Shown here: piece by piece, positions 1 through 7,480 of the stretch
How the letters are laid out: the number at the start of each line of letters is the position of its first letter
Numbering within the stretch: position 1 is the stretch's first letter
Assembly: GCF_000702585.1 (NCBI RefSeq)
Contig: NZ_JNIQ01000001.1
Location: 2,609,001-2,673,000, forward strand
Direction: 5' to 3'
DNA from: Exiguobacterium aurantiacum DSM 6208
Lineage (GTDB): Bacteria; Bacillota; Bacilli; Exiguobacteriales; Exiguobacteriaceae
DNA length: 64,000 bases
Program-made: the position numbers and the translations under genes
Notes under the pieces: model-generated
Databases searched by the model: none
Seen by the model: the letters and a program-made list of their open reading frames with translations, nothing else
Told to the model about the DNA's origin: nothing

Positions 1-609
1 GAATCCAGCGACAACACCATGTGCGAAGTAGAAGTTATCCCAAAGTGCGAGGAATCCGTACTGTCCGTCAGCTTTCACATCGTTTGATAACTTGTAAAGG
101 TCGTCCATAGATGCTGGAGCTTCAGCCAGCAAGTCTTTGTTGTACATGAGAACTGGTGTCTCAACTGATTTTGGATATCCGTAAGCTTGACCATCGAACA
201 TGACAGCTGATTTCGCAGAGTCTGTGAACGCGTCAAGTGATCCTTCGTCAGCGATTGGAGCCAAGTGACCTTGGTCTACGATTGTACCGATCTGGTCGTG
301 TGGTATGAGCACGATGTCTGGACCTTTTCCAGCCGGACCGTCAAGCGCAAGCTTGTCTTTTTGGTCTGTCATCTGTACTTCGACAACTTCAACTTTTACG
401 CCATGCTCTTCTTCGAACGCCTTCGCAACTTCTTTCGTTGTTTCAGACTTGTCGTTGTCTTCCCAGATGACGATCTTTTCAGGTTTGTTCTCGCTTGAAG
501 AACCACCTTCATTCGTCGAACCGTTGTCCGTACCGCCACCACATGCAGCAAGTGCACCAAATGCGAATACTGCTGTTGAAAGTCCTGCTACCATCTTTTT
601 CATCTTCAT
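1..609 (-). CDS. malE: Sugar ABC transporter substrate-binding lipoprotein, MalE-like (3' part cut by window edge)
   Basis: The N-terminal ~203 residues are present; the C-terminus lies outside the window. The ATG at 609 follows GGGGAGG with a 9-nt gap. The protein starts with a basic n-region and hydrophobic stretch ending LAACGGG, a lipobox whose Cys would be lipidated, then a Ser/Gly/Asn-rich linker. The mature part (KIVIWEDNDKSETTKEV, later YPKSVETPVLMYNKDLL) is typical of maltose/maltodextrin-binding proteins (SBP family 1). It would capture oligosaccharides outside the membrane for an ABC importer. It diverges from the cyclomaltodextrinase gene, which supports an alpha-glucan role. The ATPase is probably encoded elsewhere; an MsmX-type gene lies at the other end of the window. 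Confidence 0.9.
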   Translation of the reverse strand, partial: MKMKKMVAGLSTAVFAFGALAACGGGTDNGSTNEGGSSSENKPEKIVIWEDNDKSETTKEVAKAFEEEHGVKVEVVEVQMTDQKDKLALDGPAGKGPDIVLIPHDQIGTIVDQGHLAPIADEGSLDAFTDSAKSAVMFDGQAYGYPKSVETPVLMYNKDLLAEAPASMDDLYKLSNDVKADGQYGFLALWDNFYFAHGVVAGF

Positions 610-707
610 GATGAAAAACCTCCCCAAGGAAATTAGTATGGTCAGATTTGCGCAACCGCGCTGAACGACTGATTTTATTCAAATCCGCTACGAAATCAGT
701 CGCTCAG

Positions 708-765
708 TGAAAACGTTTGCATCCTCACCTCAATTTTTATTATACAGTTGTGTAAGCGTTTTACA
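708..765 (-). promoter_or_regulatory. malE promoter with two LacI/CcpA-type operators
   Basis: On the minus strand TTGTAA (766-761) and TATAAT (744-739) are 16 nt apart. The palindrome TGTAAGCGTTTTACA (751-765) covers the -35 and spacer. A second site, TGAAAACGTTTGCA (708-721), lies in the leader and matches the cre consensus TGWAANCGNTNWCA at 13 of 14 positions. CcpA or a MalR-type LacI repressor could bind; the sequence does not tell which. Confidence 0.6.
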
Positions 766-859
766 AGTCTTTTTTTTAGGATTTTTTCTTGCCGTTAACC
801 CATTTATCTCTTTTTTAATTTTTTGTCGTCGTTTCTTCAATAATTATCGTGATGTACGA

Positions 860-946
860 TTGACAAAATGTAAACGCTTTATTAACCTTTGCTTGAGCAA
901 ACGTTTTCGCAACTGTTGTTTCATTTCAGAATCGACAGTGTAAAAT
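860..946 (+). promoter_or_regulatory. Candidate promoter and operators of the GH13 gene
   Basis: The remainder of the 372-base gap between the divergent genes. TTGACA (860-865) is followed by a cre-like half site TGTAAACGCTTTAT (869-882). A second site AGCAAACGTTTTCG (896-909) shares the 12-mer GCAAACGTTTTC with the reverse complement of the malE leader site, suggesting one LacI-family repressor for both genes. TGTAAAAT (939-946) is the best -10. The exact start point is uncertain. Confidence 0.45.
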
Positions 947-981
947 GGTTATATCCCCAATAGAGAAAGGAACGATTTCAC

Positions 982-2766
982 TTGATCAAAGAAGCTATTT
1001 ACCATCGCGCCATGTCCCCTTTCGTTTACAAGTATGACCGGGAGACGATTCACATTCGTTTTCATACAAAAAGAAATGATATCCAATCGGTTGACTTAAT
1101 TTGGAACGATCCTTACGACTGGCACTCGGAAGATCCGGCCATGTGGAACTTCGACCCGGACAAGCCGAGCTTCTGGCGGACGTTCGAGACACCGATGGAA
1201 AAAATCGGCCACGATGACCAATACGACTATTGGTTCATCGCCGTCAAACCTCCTTTCCGTCGTCTCCGCTACGGTTTCCGTCTTCATGACGGTAATGAGA
1301 CGGCCGTATTCACAGAGAAAGGCTGGTTCGAAGACAAACCGCTCGACGATACCGGTTACTACTTCTGTGTCCCGTTCATCAATCCGATCGACATCTTCCA
1401 CGCCCCGTCTTGGGTGAAAGACACGGTATGGTATCAAATCTTCCCGGACCGCTTCGGAAATGGTGACCCGTCGCTCAATCCAGAAGAGACGCTTCCATGG
1501 AACAGCACCGAGCCGACAATCACAAACTTCTTCGGTGGGGATTTCCAAGGGGTCATCGACCATATCGACCATCTCGTCGACCTTGGCATTACCGGTATTT
1601 ATTTCTGCCCGATCTTTAAAGCGACGACGAACCATAAGTACGATACGCTCGATTATATGGAAATCGATCCTCAGTTCGGGACGAAAGAGAAATTTAAAGA
1701 ACTCGTCGATTTGCTTCATGCGAATGGCATCAAAGTCATGCTTGACGCTGTGTTCAACCATGTCGGTTACCATCATCCGTGGTTCCAAGACGTCGTCGAG
1801 AACGGTTCCCACTCGGAGTATCGGGATTGGTTCTACTTGCGCGACTTCCCGATCGAGACGACGCCGAAGCCGAACTACGACACGTTCGCGTTCGAGAAGA
1901 ATATGCCAAAAATCAACACCGAGCATCCTGCGCTCAAAGCTTACTTATTAGAAGTCGCCCGTTATTGGGTCGAGGAGTTCGGCATTGACGGCTGGCGTCT
2001 AGACGTCGCCAACGAAGTCGACCACGCGTTCTGGCGAGACTTCCGTCGCACCGTGAAACAAGCGAACCCGGACGCCTACATCCTCGGTGAGATTTGGCAT
2101 GACGCCCAACCGTGGCTTCAAGGCGATCAGTTCGATGCGGTCATGAACTACCCGTTCACGAACGCGAGCTTGAACTATTTCGCGCTCGACCGGACGACGG
2201 CATCACAGTTCCGCGACGAGTTGACGCGCGTCGAGATGATGAACACGATGAACGTGAACGAAGTGACGTTCAACTTGATCGACTCTCACGACACGCCGCG
2301 TGCCCTCACCCGGGCGAAAGGCCATAAAGGCAAGTTCAAACTCCTCATGACATCGATGCTCACGTATACGGGCAGTCCATGTATTTACTATGGAGATGAG
2401 ATCGGACTTGAAGGTGAACAAGACCCGGGCTGCCGCCGCTGCATGCCATGGGACGAAGAACAAGAAGACCGTGAGTTGTTCCGTTTCACGAAGAAATTGA
2501 TTCAACTGCGTAAAGATCACCCGGTACTTGCCAATTCAGGCACGTATCGCTTCAACCTTGTCGATGACGAAGACAACGCCCTCATCATCGAGCGTTGCAC
2601 GAAAGACGAGACGTATTTGATATACTTCAATAACTCAGACACGACGTCGGTACTCAACCCGCTCGGCCATACAGGAAGCGCTTACGACTTGCTCAACGAC
2701 CGCGATTTGGACTCGCTCGAAGTCGAACTTGCCCCGTACGGAACAGCGATTTTGAAGATGAAATGA
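982..2766 (+). CDS. GH13 cyclomaltodextrinase / neopullulanase-type alpha-glycosidase
   Basis: 594 residues, usual for the GH13_20 subfamily (cyclomaltodextrinase, maltogenic amylase, neopullulanase). It hydrolyses cyclodextrins, maltodextrins or pullulan in the cytoplasm. An N-terminal CBM34-like domain (about 1-120) precedes the catalytic barrel. The four conserved regions are visible: DAVFNH (about 255), GWRLDVAN with nucleophile Asp near 341, GEIWHD with acid/base Glu near 370, and DSHDT with Asp near 437. No signal peptide, so substrate must be imported, consistent with the divergent MalE-like gene. The TTG start is chosen because GAGAAAGG lies 11 nt upstream; the first ATG is ten codons later with no good SD. 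Confidence 0.9.
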   Translation: MIKEAIYHRAMSPFVYKYDRETIHIRFHTKRNDIQSVDLIWNDPYDWHSEDPAMWNFDPDKPSFWRTFETPMEKIGHDDQYDYWFIAVKPPFRRLRYGFRLHDGNETAVFTEKGWFEDKPLDDTGYYFCVPFINPIDIFHAPSWVKDTVWYQIFPDRFGNGDPSLNPEETLPWNSTEPTITNFFGGDFQGVIDHIDHLVDLGITGIYFCPIFKATTNHKYDTLDYMEIDPQFGTKEKFKELVDLLHANGIKVMLDAVFNHVGYHHPWFQDVVENGSHSEYRDWFYLRDFPIETTPKPNYDTFAFEKNMPKINTEHPALKAYLLEVARYWVEEFGIDGWRLDVANEVDHAFWRDFRRTVKQANPDAYILGEIWHDAQPWLQGDQFDAVMNYPFTNASLNYFALDRTTASQFRDELTRVEMMNTMNVNEVTFNLIDSHDTPRALTRAKGHKGKFKLLMTSMLTYTGSPCIYYGDEIGLEGEQDPGCRRCMPWDEEQEDRELFRFTKKLIQLRKDHPVLANSGTYRFNLVDDEDNALIIERCTKDETYLIYFNNSDTTSVLNPLGHTGSAYDLLNDRDLDSLEVELAPYGTAILKMK

Positions 2767-2776
2767 TATTCCTCAA

Positions 2777-2802
2777 ACACCTGCTTCGGCGGGTGTTTTT
2801 TT
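2777..2802 (+). terminator. Intrinsic terminator of the GH13 gene
   Basis: 8-bp stem ACACCTGC/GCGGGTGT with a TTCG tetraloop, followed by seven T. Confidence 0.9.
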
Positions 2803-2853
2803 GTTGAAAATAATTTACCAAATCCCTTTCTTTTTCATTTCAAAAGGAGTAAC

Positions 2854-2880
2854 ATGACATTTGTGAATTTTAAATCGTAA
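2854..2880 (+). CDS. Possible 8-residue leader peptide before the MATE gene
   Basis: ATG ACA TTT GTG AAT TTT AAA TCG TAA encodes MTFVNFKS. A strong SD (AAAGGAG, 2843-2849) stands 4 nt before the ATG, and the stop is 41 nt before the MATE start. Such short, well-translated upstream frames are known to control drug-resistance genes by ribosome stalling. No competing hairpins were worked out here, so the regulatory role is inference and chance occurrence is possible. Confidence 0.35.
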   Translation: MTFVNFKS

Positions 2881-2921
2881 ATATTTCATAGAGAGAATTG
2901 TAGAAACAAGGGAGAATACAC

Positions 2922-4280
2922 ATGCCGAACAAAGACACCGAACAGCTCAGTTTATTTAAAATATCGTGGCCGATTTTCATCGAGCTCGCGCTCCATATGG
3001 GGACCGGGATCATCGCCACGCTCATGCTCGCCCATTATTCCGATGCCGCCGCCTCCGCGGTCGGGGTCGCCAACCAACTGTTGAACGTCTTCTTGATCGT
3101 CTTCAGCGTCACCTCGGTCGGAGCGACCATTTTGATCGGTCAAGCGATCGGTGCCGGCCGGATGAAGAAGAGCCGGGACTTCGCTCGTTCCGCCGTCAGC
3201 CTGAACATGTGGCTCGGCGTCGTCATGGTGACGGTCGTCTTCTTGTTCGGTGAGACATTCCTTCGTCTCTTCGGTTTGTCCGACGAGCTGTTCGCTCACG
3301 GTCTGTTGTTCTTACAGATCGTCGGTCTGTCCCTTTTCACCGAAGCGCTCATCATGGCATTGAGTGCCGTGTTGCGTAGCCACGGTATGACGAAACATGC
3401 CATGCTCGCGACGCTCCTCATCGACGTCATCACGGCGATCGGGGCGATGCTTGCCGTCACGGGCTGGTTCGGCCTGCCGGTGACCGGCGTCGCTGGTGTC
3501 GCTTGGGCCATCGTCATCGCCCGCTTCGCGGCGATGGTGCTCTTGTTCTGGATCGTCAAACGGCGTCTCATGCTCCGTTTCCCGATCAAAGAATTGATTC
3601 GTCCGCAAGGTGACGACATCAAGGCGCTCCTCCAAATCGGAGTGCCGTCCGCCGGTGAGAACTTGTCATATCAGTTCTCCCAAATCATCATCACCGGGTT
3701 CATCGCCACGATGGGAGAAGCGTCCCTGGCCGCCCGTGTGTACGTCATGAACTTGTCGATGCTCGCTTTCCTCTTCACTGTCGCCATCGCACAAGGGACA
3801 CAGTTGCTCATCGCCCGGGACATCGGCGGGAAACGGTTCAAGGAAGCCTACACTCGTGCTGTCCGGACGCTGAAGATCGCCATGTTCTCTTCACTCGTCG
3901 CGTCGCTCGGCCTCGCCGTCTTCGGGAAGTCGTTGCTCGGCTTGTTCACCTCGAACCCGGATATTATCGCAGTCGGCATTCCGATTTTATGGGCGACGCT
4001 CATCCTCGAGCCTGGCCGTGCCATGAACATCGTCCTGATGGGCTCGCTCAAATCGGTCGGCGACGTCCGGTTCCCCGTCATGATCGGGATCGCCTCGATG
4101 TGGGGCGTGGCCGTCGTCTTCAGCTACGTGTTCGGCCTCCAAATGGGGCTCGGCATTCTCGGCATTTGGCTCGCCTTCTCACTCGACGAGTGGTTCCGCG
4201 GCTTCTTCGCCTTCCGTCGCTGGAAGTACGGGACGTGGCAACAGAAAGGGTTCCAGTTCGAAGCGAAACCAACTTCATAA
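2922..4280 (+). CDS. MATE family multidrug/Na+ antiporter
   Basis: 452 residues, full length for MATE/NorM exporters, with about 12 hydrophobic segments in two repeats of six. The start region (LFKISWPIFIELALHMGTGI) and the VGVANQLLNVF segment are typical of Bacillales MATE proteins such as YeeO/YisQ relatives. It would export cationic drugs or toxic metabolites in exchange for Na+ or H+. The ATG at 2922 has AGGGAGA upstream. The gene stands alone; its terminator is the hairpin duplicated by the IS. Substrate cannot be predicted. Confidence 0.9.
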   Translation: MPNKDTEQLSLFKISWPIFIELALHMGTGIIATLMLAHYSDAAASAVGVANQLLNVFLIVFSVTSVGATILIGQAIGAGRMKKSRDFARSAVSLNMWLGVVMVTVVFLFGETFLRLFGLSDELFAHGLLFLQIVGLSLFTEALIMALSAVLRSHGMTKHAMLATLLIDVITAIGAMLAVTGWFGLPVTGVAGVAWAIVIARFAAMVLLFWIVKRRLMLRFPIKELIRPQGDDIKALLQIGVPSAGENLSYQFSQIIITGFIATMGEASLAARVYVMNLSMLAFLFTVAIAQGTQLLIARDIGGKRFKEAYTRAVRTLKIAMFSSLVASLGLAVFGKSLLGLFTSNPDIIAVGIPILWATLILEPGRAMNIVLMGSLKSVGDVRFPVMIGIASMWGVAVVFSYVFGLQMGLGILGIWLAFSLDEWFRGFFAFRRWKYGTWQQKGFQFEAKPTS

Positions 4281-4284
4281 AAAA

Positions 4285-4306
4285 AGAGAGCGGCTATCCG
4301 CTCTCT
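4285..4306. repeat. 22-bp target-site duplication, left copy (a terminator hairpin)
   Basis: Nine-bp stem AGAGAGCGG / CCGCTCTCT with loop CTAT. Repeated exactly at 6002-6023 on the other side of the IS. The A-run before it (4279-4285) would be a T-run on the minus strand, so the original hairpin was a terminator shared by MATE and the convergent enoyl-CoA hydratase gene. Confidence 0.9.
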
Positions 4307-4315
4307 CAGATTGTA

Positions 4316-4360
4316 GACAAAGTCACGTTTCAGGCGAACTGAAACGTGACTTTGTCGTTT
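4316..4360 (+). terminator. Inward-facing terminator-like hairpin at IS left end
   Basis: Perfect 18-bp stem (4316-4333 with 4339-4356), loop GCGAA, then GTTTTC. It overlaps the left inverted repeat. It would stop MATE transcripts entering the element; the T-tract is short, so efficiency is uncertain. Confidence 0.65.
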
Positions 4361-4394
4361 TCGGGCCTTGAGGCGCTCTGCCCGAGCCCCTTTT

Positions 4395-5761
4395 TCAGGC
4401 GGGCTGGGCGTTCTTCCATGCCCAGCCCGCCATCTTCTTGAGATTGAGGGCAGCAAAAGTAAGCATCGCCTGCATTGAAACTTTTTCAAGTCCCCGGTAA
4501 CGGGTCCAACGCATGCCATGCTTCTCTTTTGCGTCCGCAAACACGCGCTCGACCGTTTGTTTCCGACGGTCATAGATGTTGCGGTTCAGTTCGGTGTGGC
4601 GGAGGTCTTCGACCTCGTCCATATAGGGTTGCCAGAGGTGTCGTTCGATGATCCGCTGATGCTTCTGGCTCTTCGTGCACTGCTCGAGCAACGGGCAGTT
4701 CACACAAACGGTGGGATTTGAGACGTATTTACGTTTCCCCTCGCGCATCGTGGTGCTGTACGTTAATAACTCGTTGTTCGGGCAGATGTAGACGTCATGG
4801 TGCTCGTCGTAGATGAAATCTTTGGTCTTGAAGGCGCCCTTCTTGCCCTTCGGGCGCGTGTACGGGAAGACCGGCAGGATTCCACGGTCGATCAGCAATT
4901 TGGCGATGGCAGGGTTTTTATAGGCGGAGTCGGCGGCGACGGCGAACGGTTGAATCAGACGGTTGGAGACCTTGTCGAGCAGATCTGGGAACGCGAGACT
5001 GTCATGCACGTTCCCTGGTGTAACGATGGCACCGAGCACGAACCCATGGGCGTCGCTCGCCGCATGGACCGAGTAAGCGAACTGCTTCTCACGCTCACCT
5101 TTCACGTAATATCCACTCTCAGGGTCTGTCGTACTGACCTTGATCTCCTTCGTTTCCTCCGCCTGATTCTTTTTTGGCCCCAAGGGCTTCTTTCCACTTT
5201 CTTCGCGATCTCGTTTGACCTCGGCATCTAGTTGTTCCTGATAGTGCTTCACCTCTTGGCGGACGGTCTTCTTGACGAGCTTCCGCTTGTTCGCGTTCGC
5301 CTTAACGTGTGTTGAGTCGACGAACAGGACGGCGCGATCGATGAACCCGGCGTCCGCGGCCTGTTCAAGGATGTGATAGAAGATGTCGTCGAATAAGTTC
5401 GTGTACTGGAAGCGACGCACATAGTTCTTCCCGAACGTTGAAAATGTGGCACCTTGTCCGTGAACCCGAACCCGAGAAACCAACGGTACGCGACGTTCGT
5501 CTCGATCTCACGAATCGTCTGACGCATCGATCGGATACCGAACAGGTACTGAAGGAAGGTCATCTTGATCAGGACGACAGGGTCGACGCTCGGTCGCCCG
5601 CGGTCCTCAGAATATAGGTCCTCCACGAGCGGATAGATGAACCCAAAGTCGATCACCGCCTCAATTTTTCGGACCAGATGGTCCGCTGGCACGAGCTCGT
5701 CGAGCGTGACCATCTCCAGTTGCGTTCGATTGGTTTCCGATTCTGTTAATTTCCTGATCAT
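4395..5761 (-). pseudogene. IS1182-family DDE transposase, frameshifted
   Basis: Two overlapping frames together give one ~455-residue transposase. The first part (to about 5443) has the family N-terminus (LVPADHLVRKI, GRPSVDPVVLIKM, FGIRSMRQT, VAYRWFLGFGF). The second starts at FSTFGKNYVRRF and carries VDSTHVKANANKRK, ADSAYKNPAIA, cysteines in the ICPNN/CVNCPLLEQC region, and the C-terminal RKQTVERVFADAKEKHG. The join is at a run of four A (5441-5444; TTTT in the coding strand), where a fifth T would restore CAT-TTT-TCA. ATG at 5761 has GGAGG 8 nt upstream and a TATAAT -10 at 5801-5796. The copy is probably inactive unless -1 slippage occurs. Confidence 0.85.
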
Positions 5762-5842
5762 CCGATTCGCCTCCATGACTGGTTCTCTACCTCTCATTAT
5801 AAAAAAGGAACGAGAGTACGAAAAGAGGGATTGATGCGTAAA

Positions 5843-5960
5843 CCGACCGAGGGCACGGCGAGACTTCTAGGGGAATAGCAAGCAAAGGGAGACCCAGCAG
5901 CGACAATGTCGCGATGCGGCTCCCTGCTTGCCCCAAGAAAAGCGAGCTGTGCCCGGTCGG
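5843..5960. other. 118-nt nested hairpin inside the IS, upstream of the transposase promoter
   Basis: Successive nested pairings: CCGACC/GGTCGG, GGGCAC/GTGCCC, CTT/AAG, GGG/CCC, GCAAGCA/TGCTTGC, GGGAG/CTCCC, then an apical CGAC/GTCG. The stretch 5798-6104 has no other gene. The transposase -10 lies at 5796-5801, downstream in the transcription direction, so the hairpin is probably not in the main mRNA leader. It may be a DNA structure used in transposition or a separate RNA. Function unknown. Confidence 0.6.
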
Positions 5961-5965
5961 GCAAA

Positions 5966-5998
5966 TAAAAAGACTGCAGACAATGTTTTGTCTACAGT
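5966..5998 (-). terminator. Inward-facing terminator at IS right end
   Basis: Read on the minus strand, GACTGTAGACAA pairs with TTGTCTGCAGTC (11 of 12 plus short loop) and is followed by TTTTTATTT. It includes the right inverted repeat. It would stop transcripts from the enoyl-CoA hydratase gene before the transposase. Confidence 0.75.
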
Positions 5999-6001
5999 CT
6001 G

Positions 6002-6023
6002 AGAGAGCGGCTATCCGCTCTCT
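6002..6023. repeat. 22-bp target-site duplication, right copy
   Basis: Identical to 4285-4306: stem AGAGAGCGG / CCGCTCTCT, loop CTAT. Here the following bases are TTCCGG rather than a T-run, showing which half of the old terminator region stayed on this side. Confidence 0.9.
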
Positions 6024-6027
6024 TCCG

Positions 6028-6066
6028 GCTGCAGACAAGATTTGTCTGCGGTTTTTTTATTTTTTG
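6028..6066 (+). terminator. Orphaned distal MATE terminator
   Basis: Stem GCAGACAA / TTGTCTGC (6031-6038 with 6042-6049) followed by GG and seven T. Before the IS arrived this stood directly behind the first hairpin, downstream of the MATE gene. Its stem resembles the IS right-end hairpin. Confidence 0.7.
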
Positions 6067-6104
6067 CGAGGTAAACCGTTCTGCTAATCCGACTGCCTAT
6101 TGTG

Positions 6105-6842
6105 TTACTTCTTCGTCAAGAAGGCGTGCATCGCTTGCCGATGGATGTCGGTCTGTCCGCATTTTCGTTGCCACTGAATCTCTTCTTCGAGCCCCGCTTC
6201 GAACGATTCGGCACGGAACAGCGCCTTCATTCCTTCAACGGCGACCGGCGATTGTTTCGCGAGCGCCTCGGCGTACTCGGTCAACGCTTTCGTGTAGACG
6301 TCATCTTCGACGAGCTCTGTGACGAGACCGAACCGTTCCGCTTGTTCCGCGTCGATCGTCCGCCCGCTCCACATCCAGCTAAGGGCAAGGTCAGGGCGCA
6401 TCAACCGCTTCAAGTGATACGGTCCGCCCGCATCCGCGACGAGCCCGATTTTAATGAACGCCGAACTGAAATTCGTCGAACGGGCCACGATGCGCACATC
6501 GGCGGCAAGCGCGAGGCTGAGCCCCGCACCGGCGACGACCCCATGGATGCCGGCGATGAGCGGTTTCGGGCATGACGCGAGCGCACGTACGAGTGGATGG
6601 TACACGTCTTCTAAATACGTCCCGTAATCGGCATCGCTCTCAATCGTCAAGTCTTGGCCGGACGAGAAGGCCCGCCCTTCCCCGACGAGCACGATGACGC
6701 GCACGTCCTCGTCAGCCACAAGATCCTGCATCGCCTCGGCCGCTTCCTTCAAAAGCGTCTCGTTTAACGCGTTCAACTTTTCGGGCCGATTCCATTTGAG
6801 CCAGCCTACCCCGTTATGGCGCGTGATTTGAATCGTTTCCAT
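6105..6842 (-). CDS. Enoyl-CoA hydratase/isomerase (crotonase family, PaaG-like)
   Basis: 245 residues from the ATG at 6842, which has GGGGG 8-9 nt upstream; a longer upstream frame lacks an SD. Crotonase fold signatures: SSGQDL and GVVAGAGLSLALAADVRI forming the oxyanion hole, then KIGLVADAGGPYHL, where PaaG/PaaB-type isomerases have an acidic residue. It would hydrate or isomerise enoyl-CoA in fatty-acid or aromatic acid catabolism. A FadR-like palindrome (6865-6880) just before the SD is shared with the acyl-CoA ligase gene at 38551-40095, favouring beta-oxidation. The exact substrate is open. Confidence 0.85.
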   Translation of the reverse strand: METIQITRHNGVGWLKWNRPEKLNALNETLLKEAAEAMQDLVADEDVRVIVLVGEGRAFSSGQDLTIESDADYGTYLEDVYHPLVRALASCPKPLIAGIHGVVAGAGLSLALAADVRIVARSTNFSSAFIKIGLVADAGGPYHLKRLMRPDLALSWMWSGRTIDAEQAERFGLVTELVEDDVYTKALTEYAEALAKQSPVAVEGMKALFRAESFEAGLEEEIQWQRKCGQTDIHRQAMHAFLTKK

Positions 6843-6864
6843 GTTCAACGTCCCCCTTTTAATA

Positions 6865-6880
6865 AATGAATCACTGTTCA
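6865..6880 (-). promoter_or_regulatory. FadR-like operator before enoyl-CoA hydratase
   Basis: AATGAATCACTGTTCA; on the minus strand TGAACAGTGATTCATT. It resembles the Bacillus FadR (YsiA) TGAATGA-TCATTCA palindrome, and 13 of 16 bases match the site at 40111-40126. In both genes it is followed by AAAAGGGGGA. Confidence 0.55.
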
Positions 6881-6978
6881 TTTCGCTATTCCCCATTCTG
6901 TCTCCTTCCTGTCACGAAAACTTTGCGAGTTCGATTGCCCGACACTGCCACTATTTGCTATTCTTAGAGGAGTCATTC

Positions 6979-7461
6979 ATGGAAAGGGTGGGCTTGATGC
7001 AACTGACGAACGCCGCTCGGCAATTGAAGCAACGAAAGATCCCGTTCACGTTCCATACGTACGACGTGGATCCATCTGACGTCTCAGCCAGTCACGTCGC
7101 CGCGTCGATGGGCAAGCCTCTCAACCAATTATATAAAACGATTTGCCTCGAGAATGAACAAAAGCGCCACGCTTTCTTCCTCATCCCGGGGGATATGGAC
7201 GTCGACTTGAAAGCGGCGGCGAAAGCATGGGGAGCGAAGAAAGCCTCTCCGGTCCCAATGAAGGAACTCGAGGCGCTCACCGGATACATCCGCGGAGGCG
7301 TGTCACCAATCGGGTCGAAAAAACCGTTCCCGGTCTTCTTGCACGAAAGTGCCAAACAGAAAGAAACGATCATCATCTCAGCCGGAAAACGCGGCGCCCA
7401 ACTTGAACTTACCCCAGACGACCTGCTACGTTTCACCAACGGTCGCTGGTTCACTCAATGA
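6979..7461 (+). CDS. ybaK: YbaK/EbsC-type Cys-tRNA(Pro)/aminoacyl-tRNA deacylase
   Basis: 160 residues. The fold of YbaK/ProX editing proteins is recognisable: LKQRKIPFTFHTYD near the start, MGKPLNQLYKTICL, a Lys-rich AAKAWGAKKASPV helix and the C-terminal GYIRGGVSPIGSKKPFPVF with the GGxSPxG loop. These enzymes hydrolyse Cys or Ala wrongly attached to tRNA(Pro). The ATG at 6979 has GAGGAG 6-7 nt upstream; another ATG at 6997 has a poorly spaced SD. The pssA start is 20 nt downstream, so the two are probably co-transcribed, with no obvious functional link. Confidence 0.85.
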   Translation: MERVGLMQLTNAARQLKQRKIPFTFHTYDVDPSDVSASHVAASMGKPLNQLYKTICLENEQKRHAFFLIPGDMDVDLKAAAKAWGAKKASPVPMKELEALTGYIRGGVSPIGSKKPFPVFLHESAKQKETIIISAGKRGAQLELTPDDLLRFTNGRWFTQ

Positions 7462-7480
7462 AAAAGATGGAGGCAATATT

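Larger units (their letters stand above)
4307..6001 (-). mobile_element. IS1182-family insertion sequence, 1695 bp
   Basis: Bounded by 15-bp imperfect inverted repeats, CAGATTGTAGACAAA at the left (4307-4321) and CAGACTGTAGACAAA read inward from the right (6001-5987), 14 of 15 matching. It is flanked by an exact 22-bp direct repeat. It carries one transposase frame, on the minus strand, broken by a frameshift. Length fits the IS1182 family. Both ends form hairpins followed by T-tracts reading inward (4316-4360 and 5998-5966), able to stop transcripts entering from either side. A 118-nt nested hairpin sits at 5843-5960. Confidence 0.9.

Noticed and set aside
1096-1926. 276-codon minus-strand frame inside the GH13 gene
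   Set aside because: Shadow of a G+C-rich coding frame: Arg/Asp-rich sequence, no SD, no family pattern, fully covered by a clear enzyme gene.
4395-5797. Two separate IS proteins (OrfA/OrfB) as in IS3-type elements
   Set aside because: Both frames align to one continuous IS1182-type transposase and the join is inside a conserved motif, so a broken single gene is the simpler reading.
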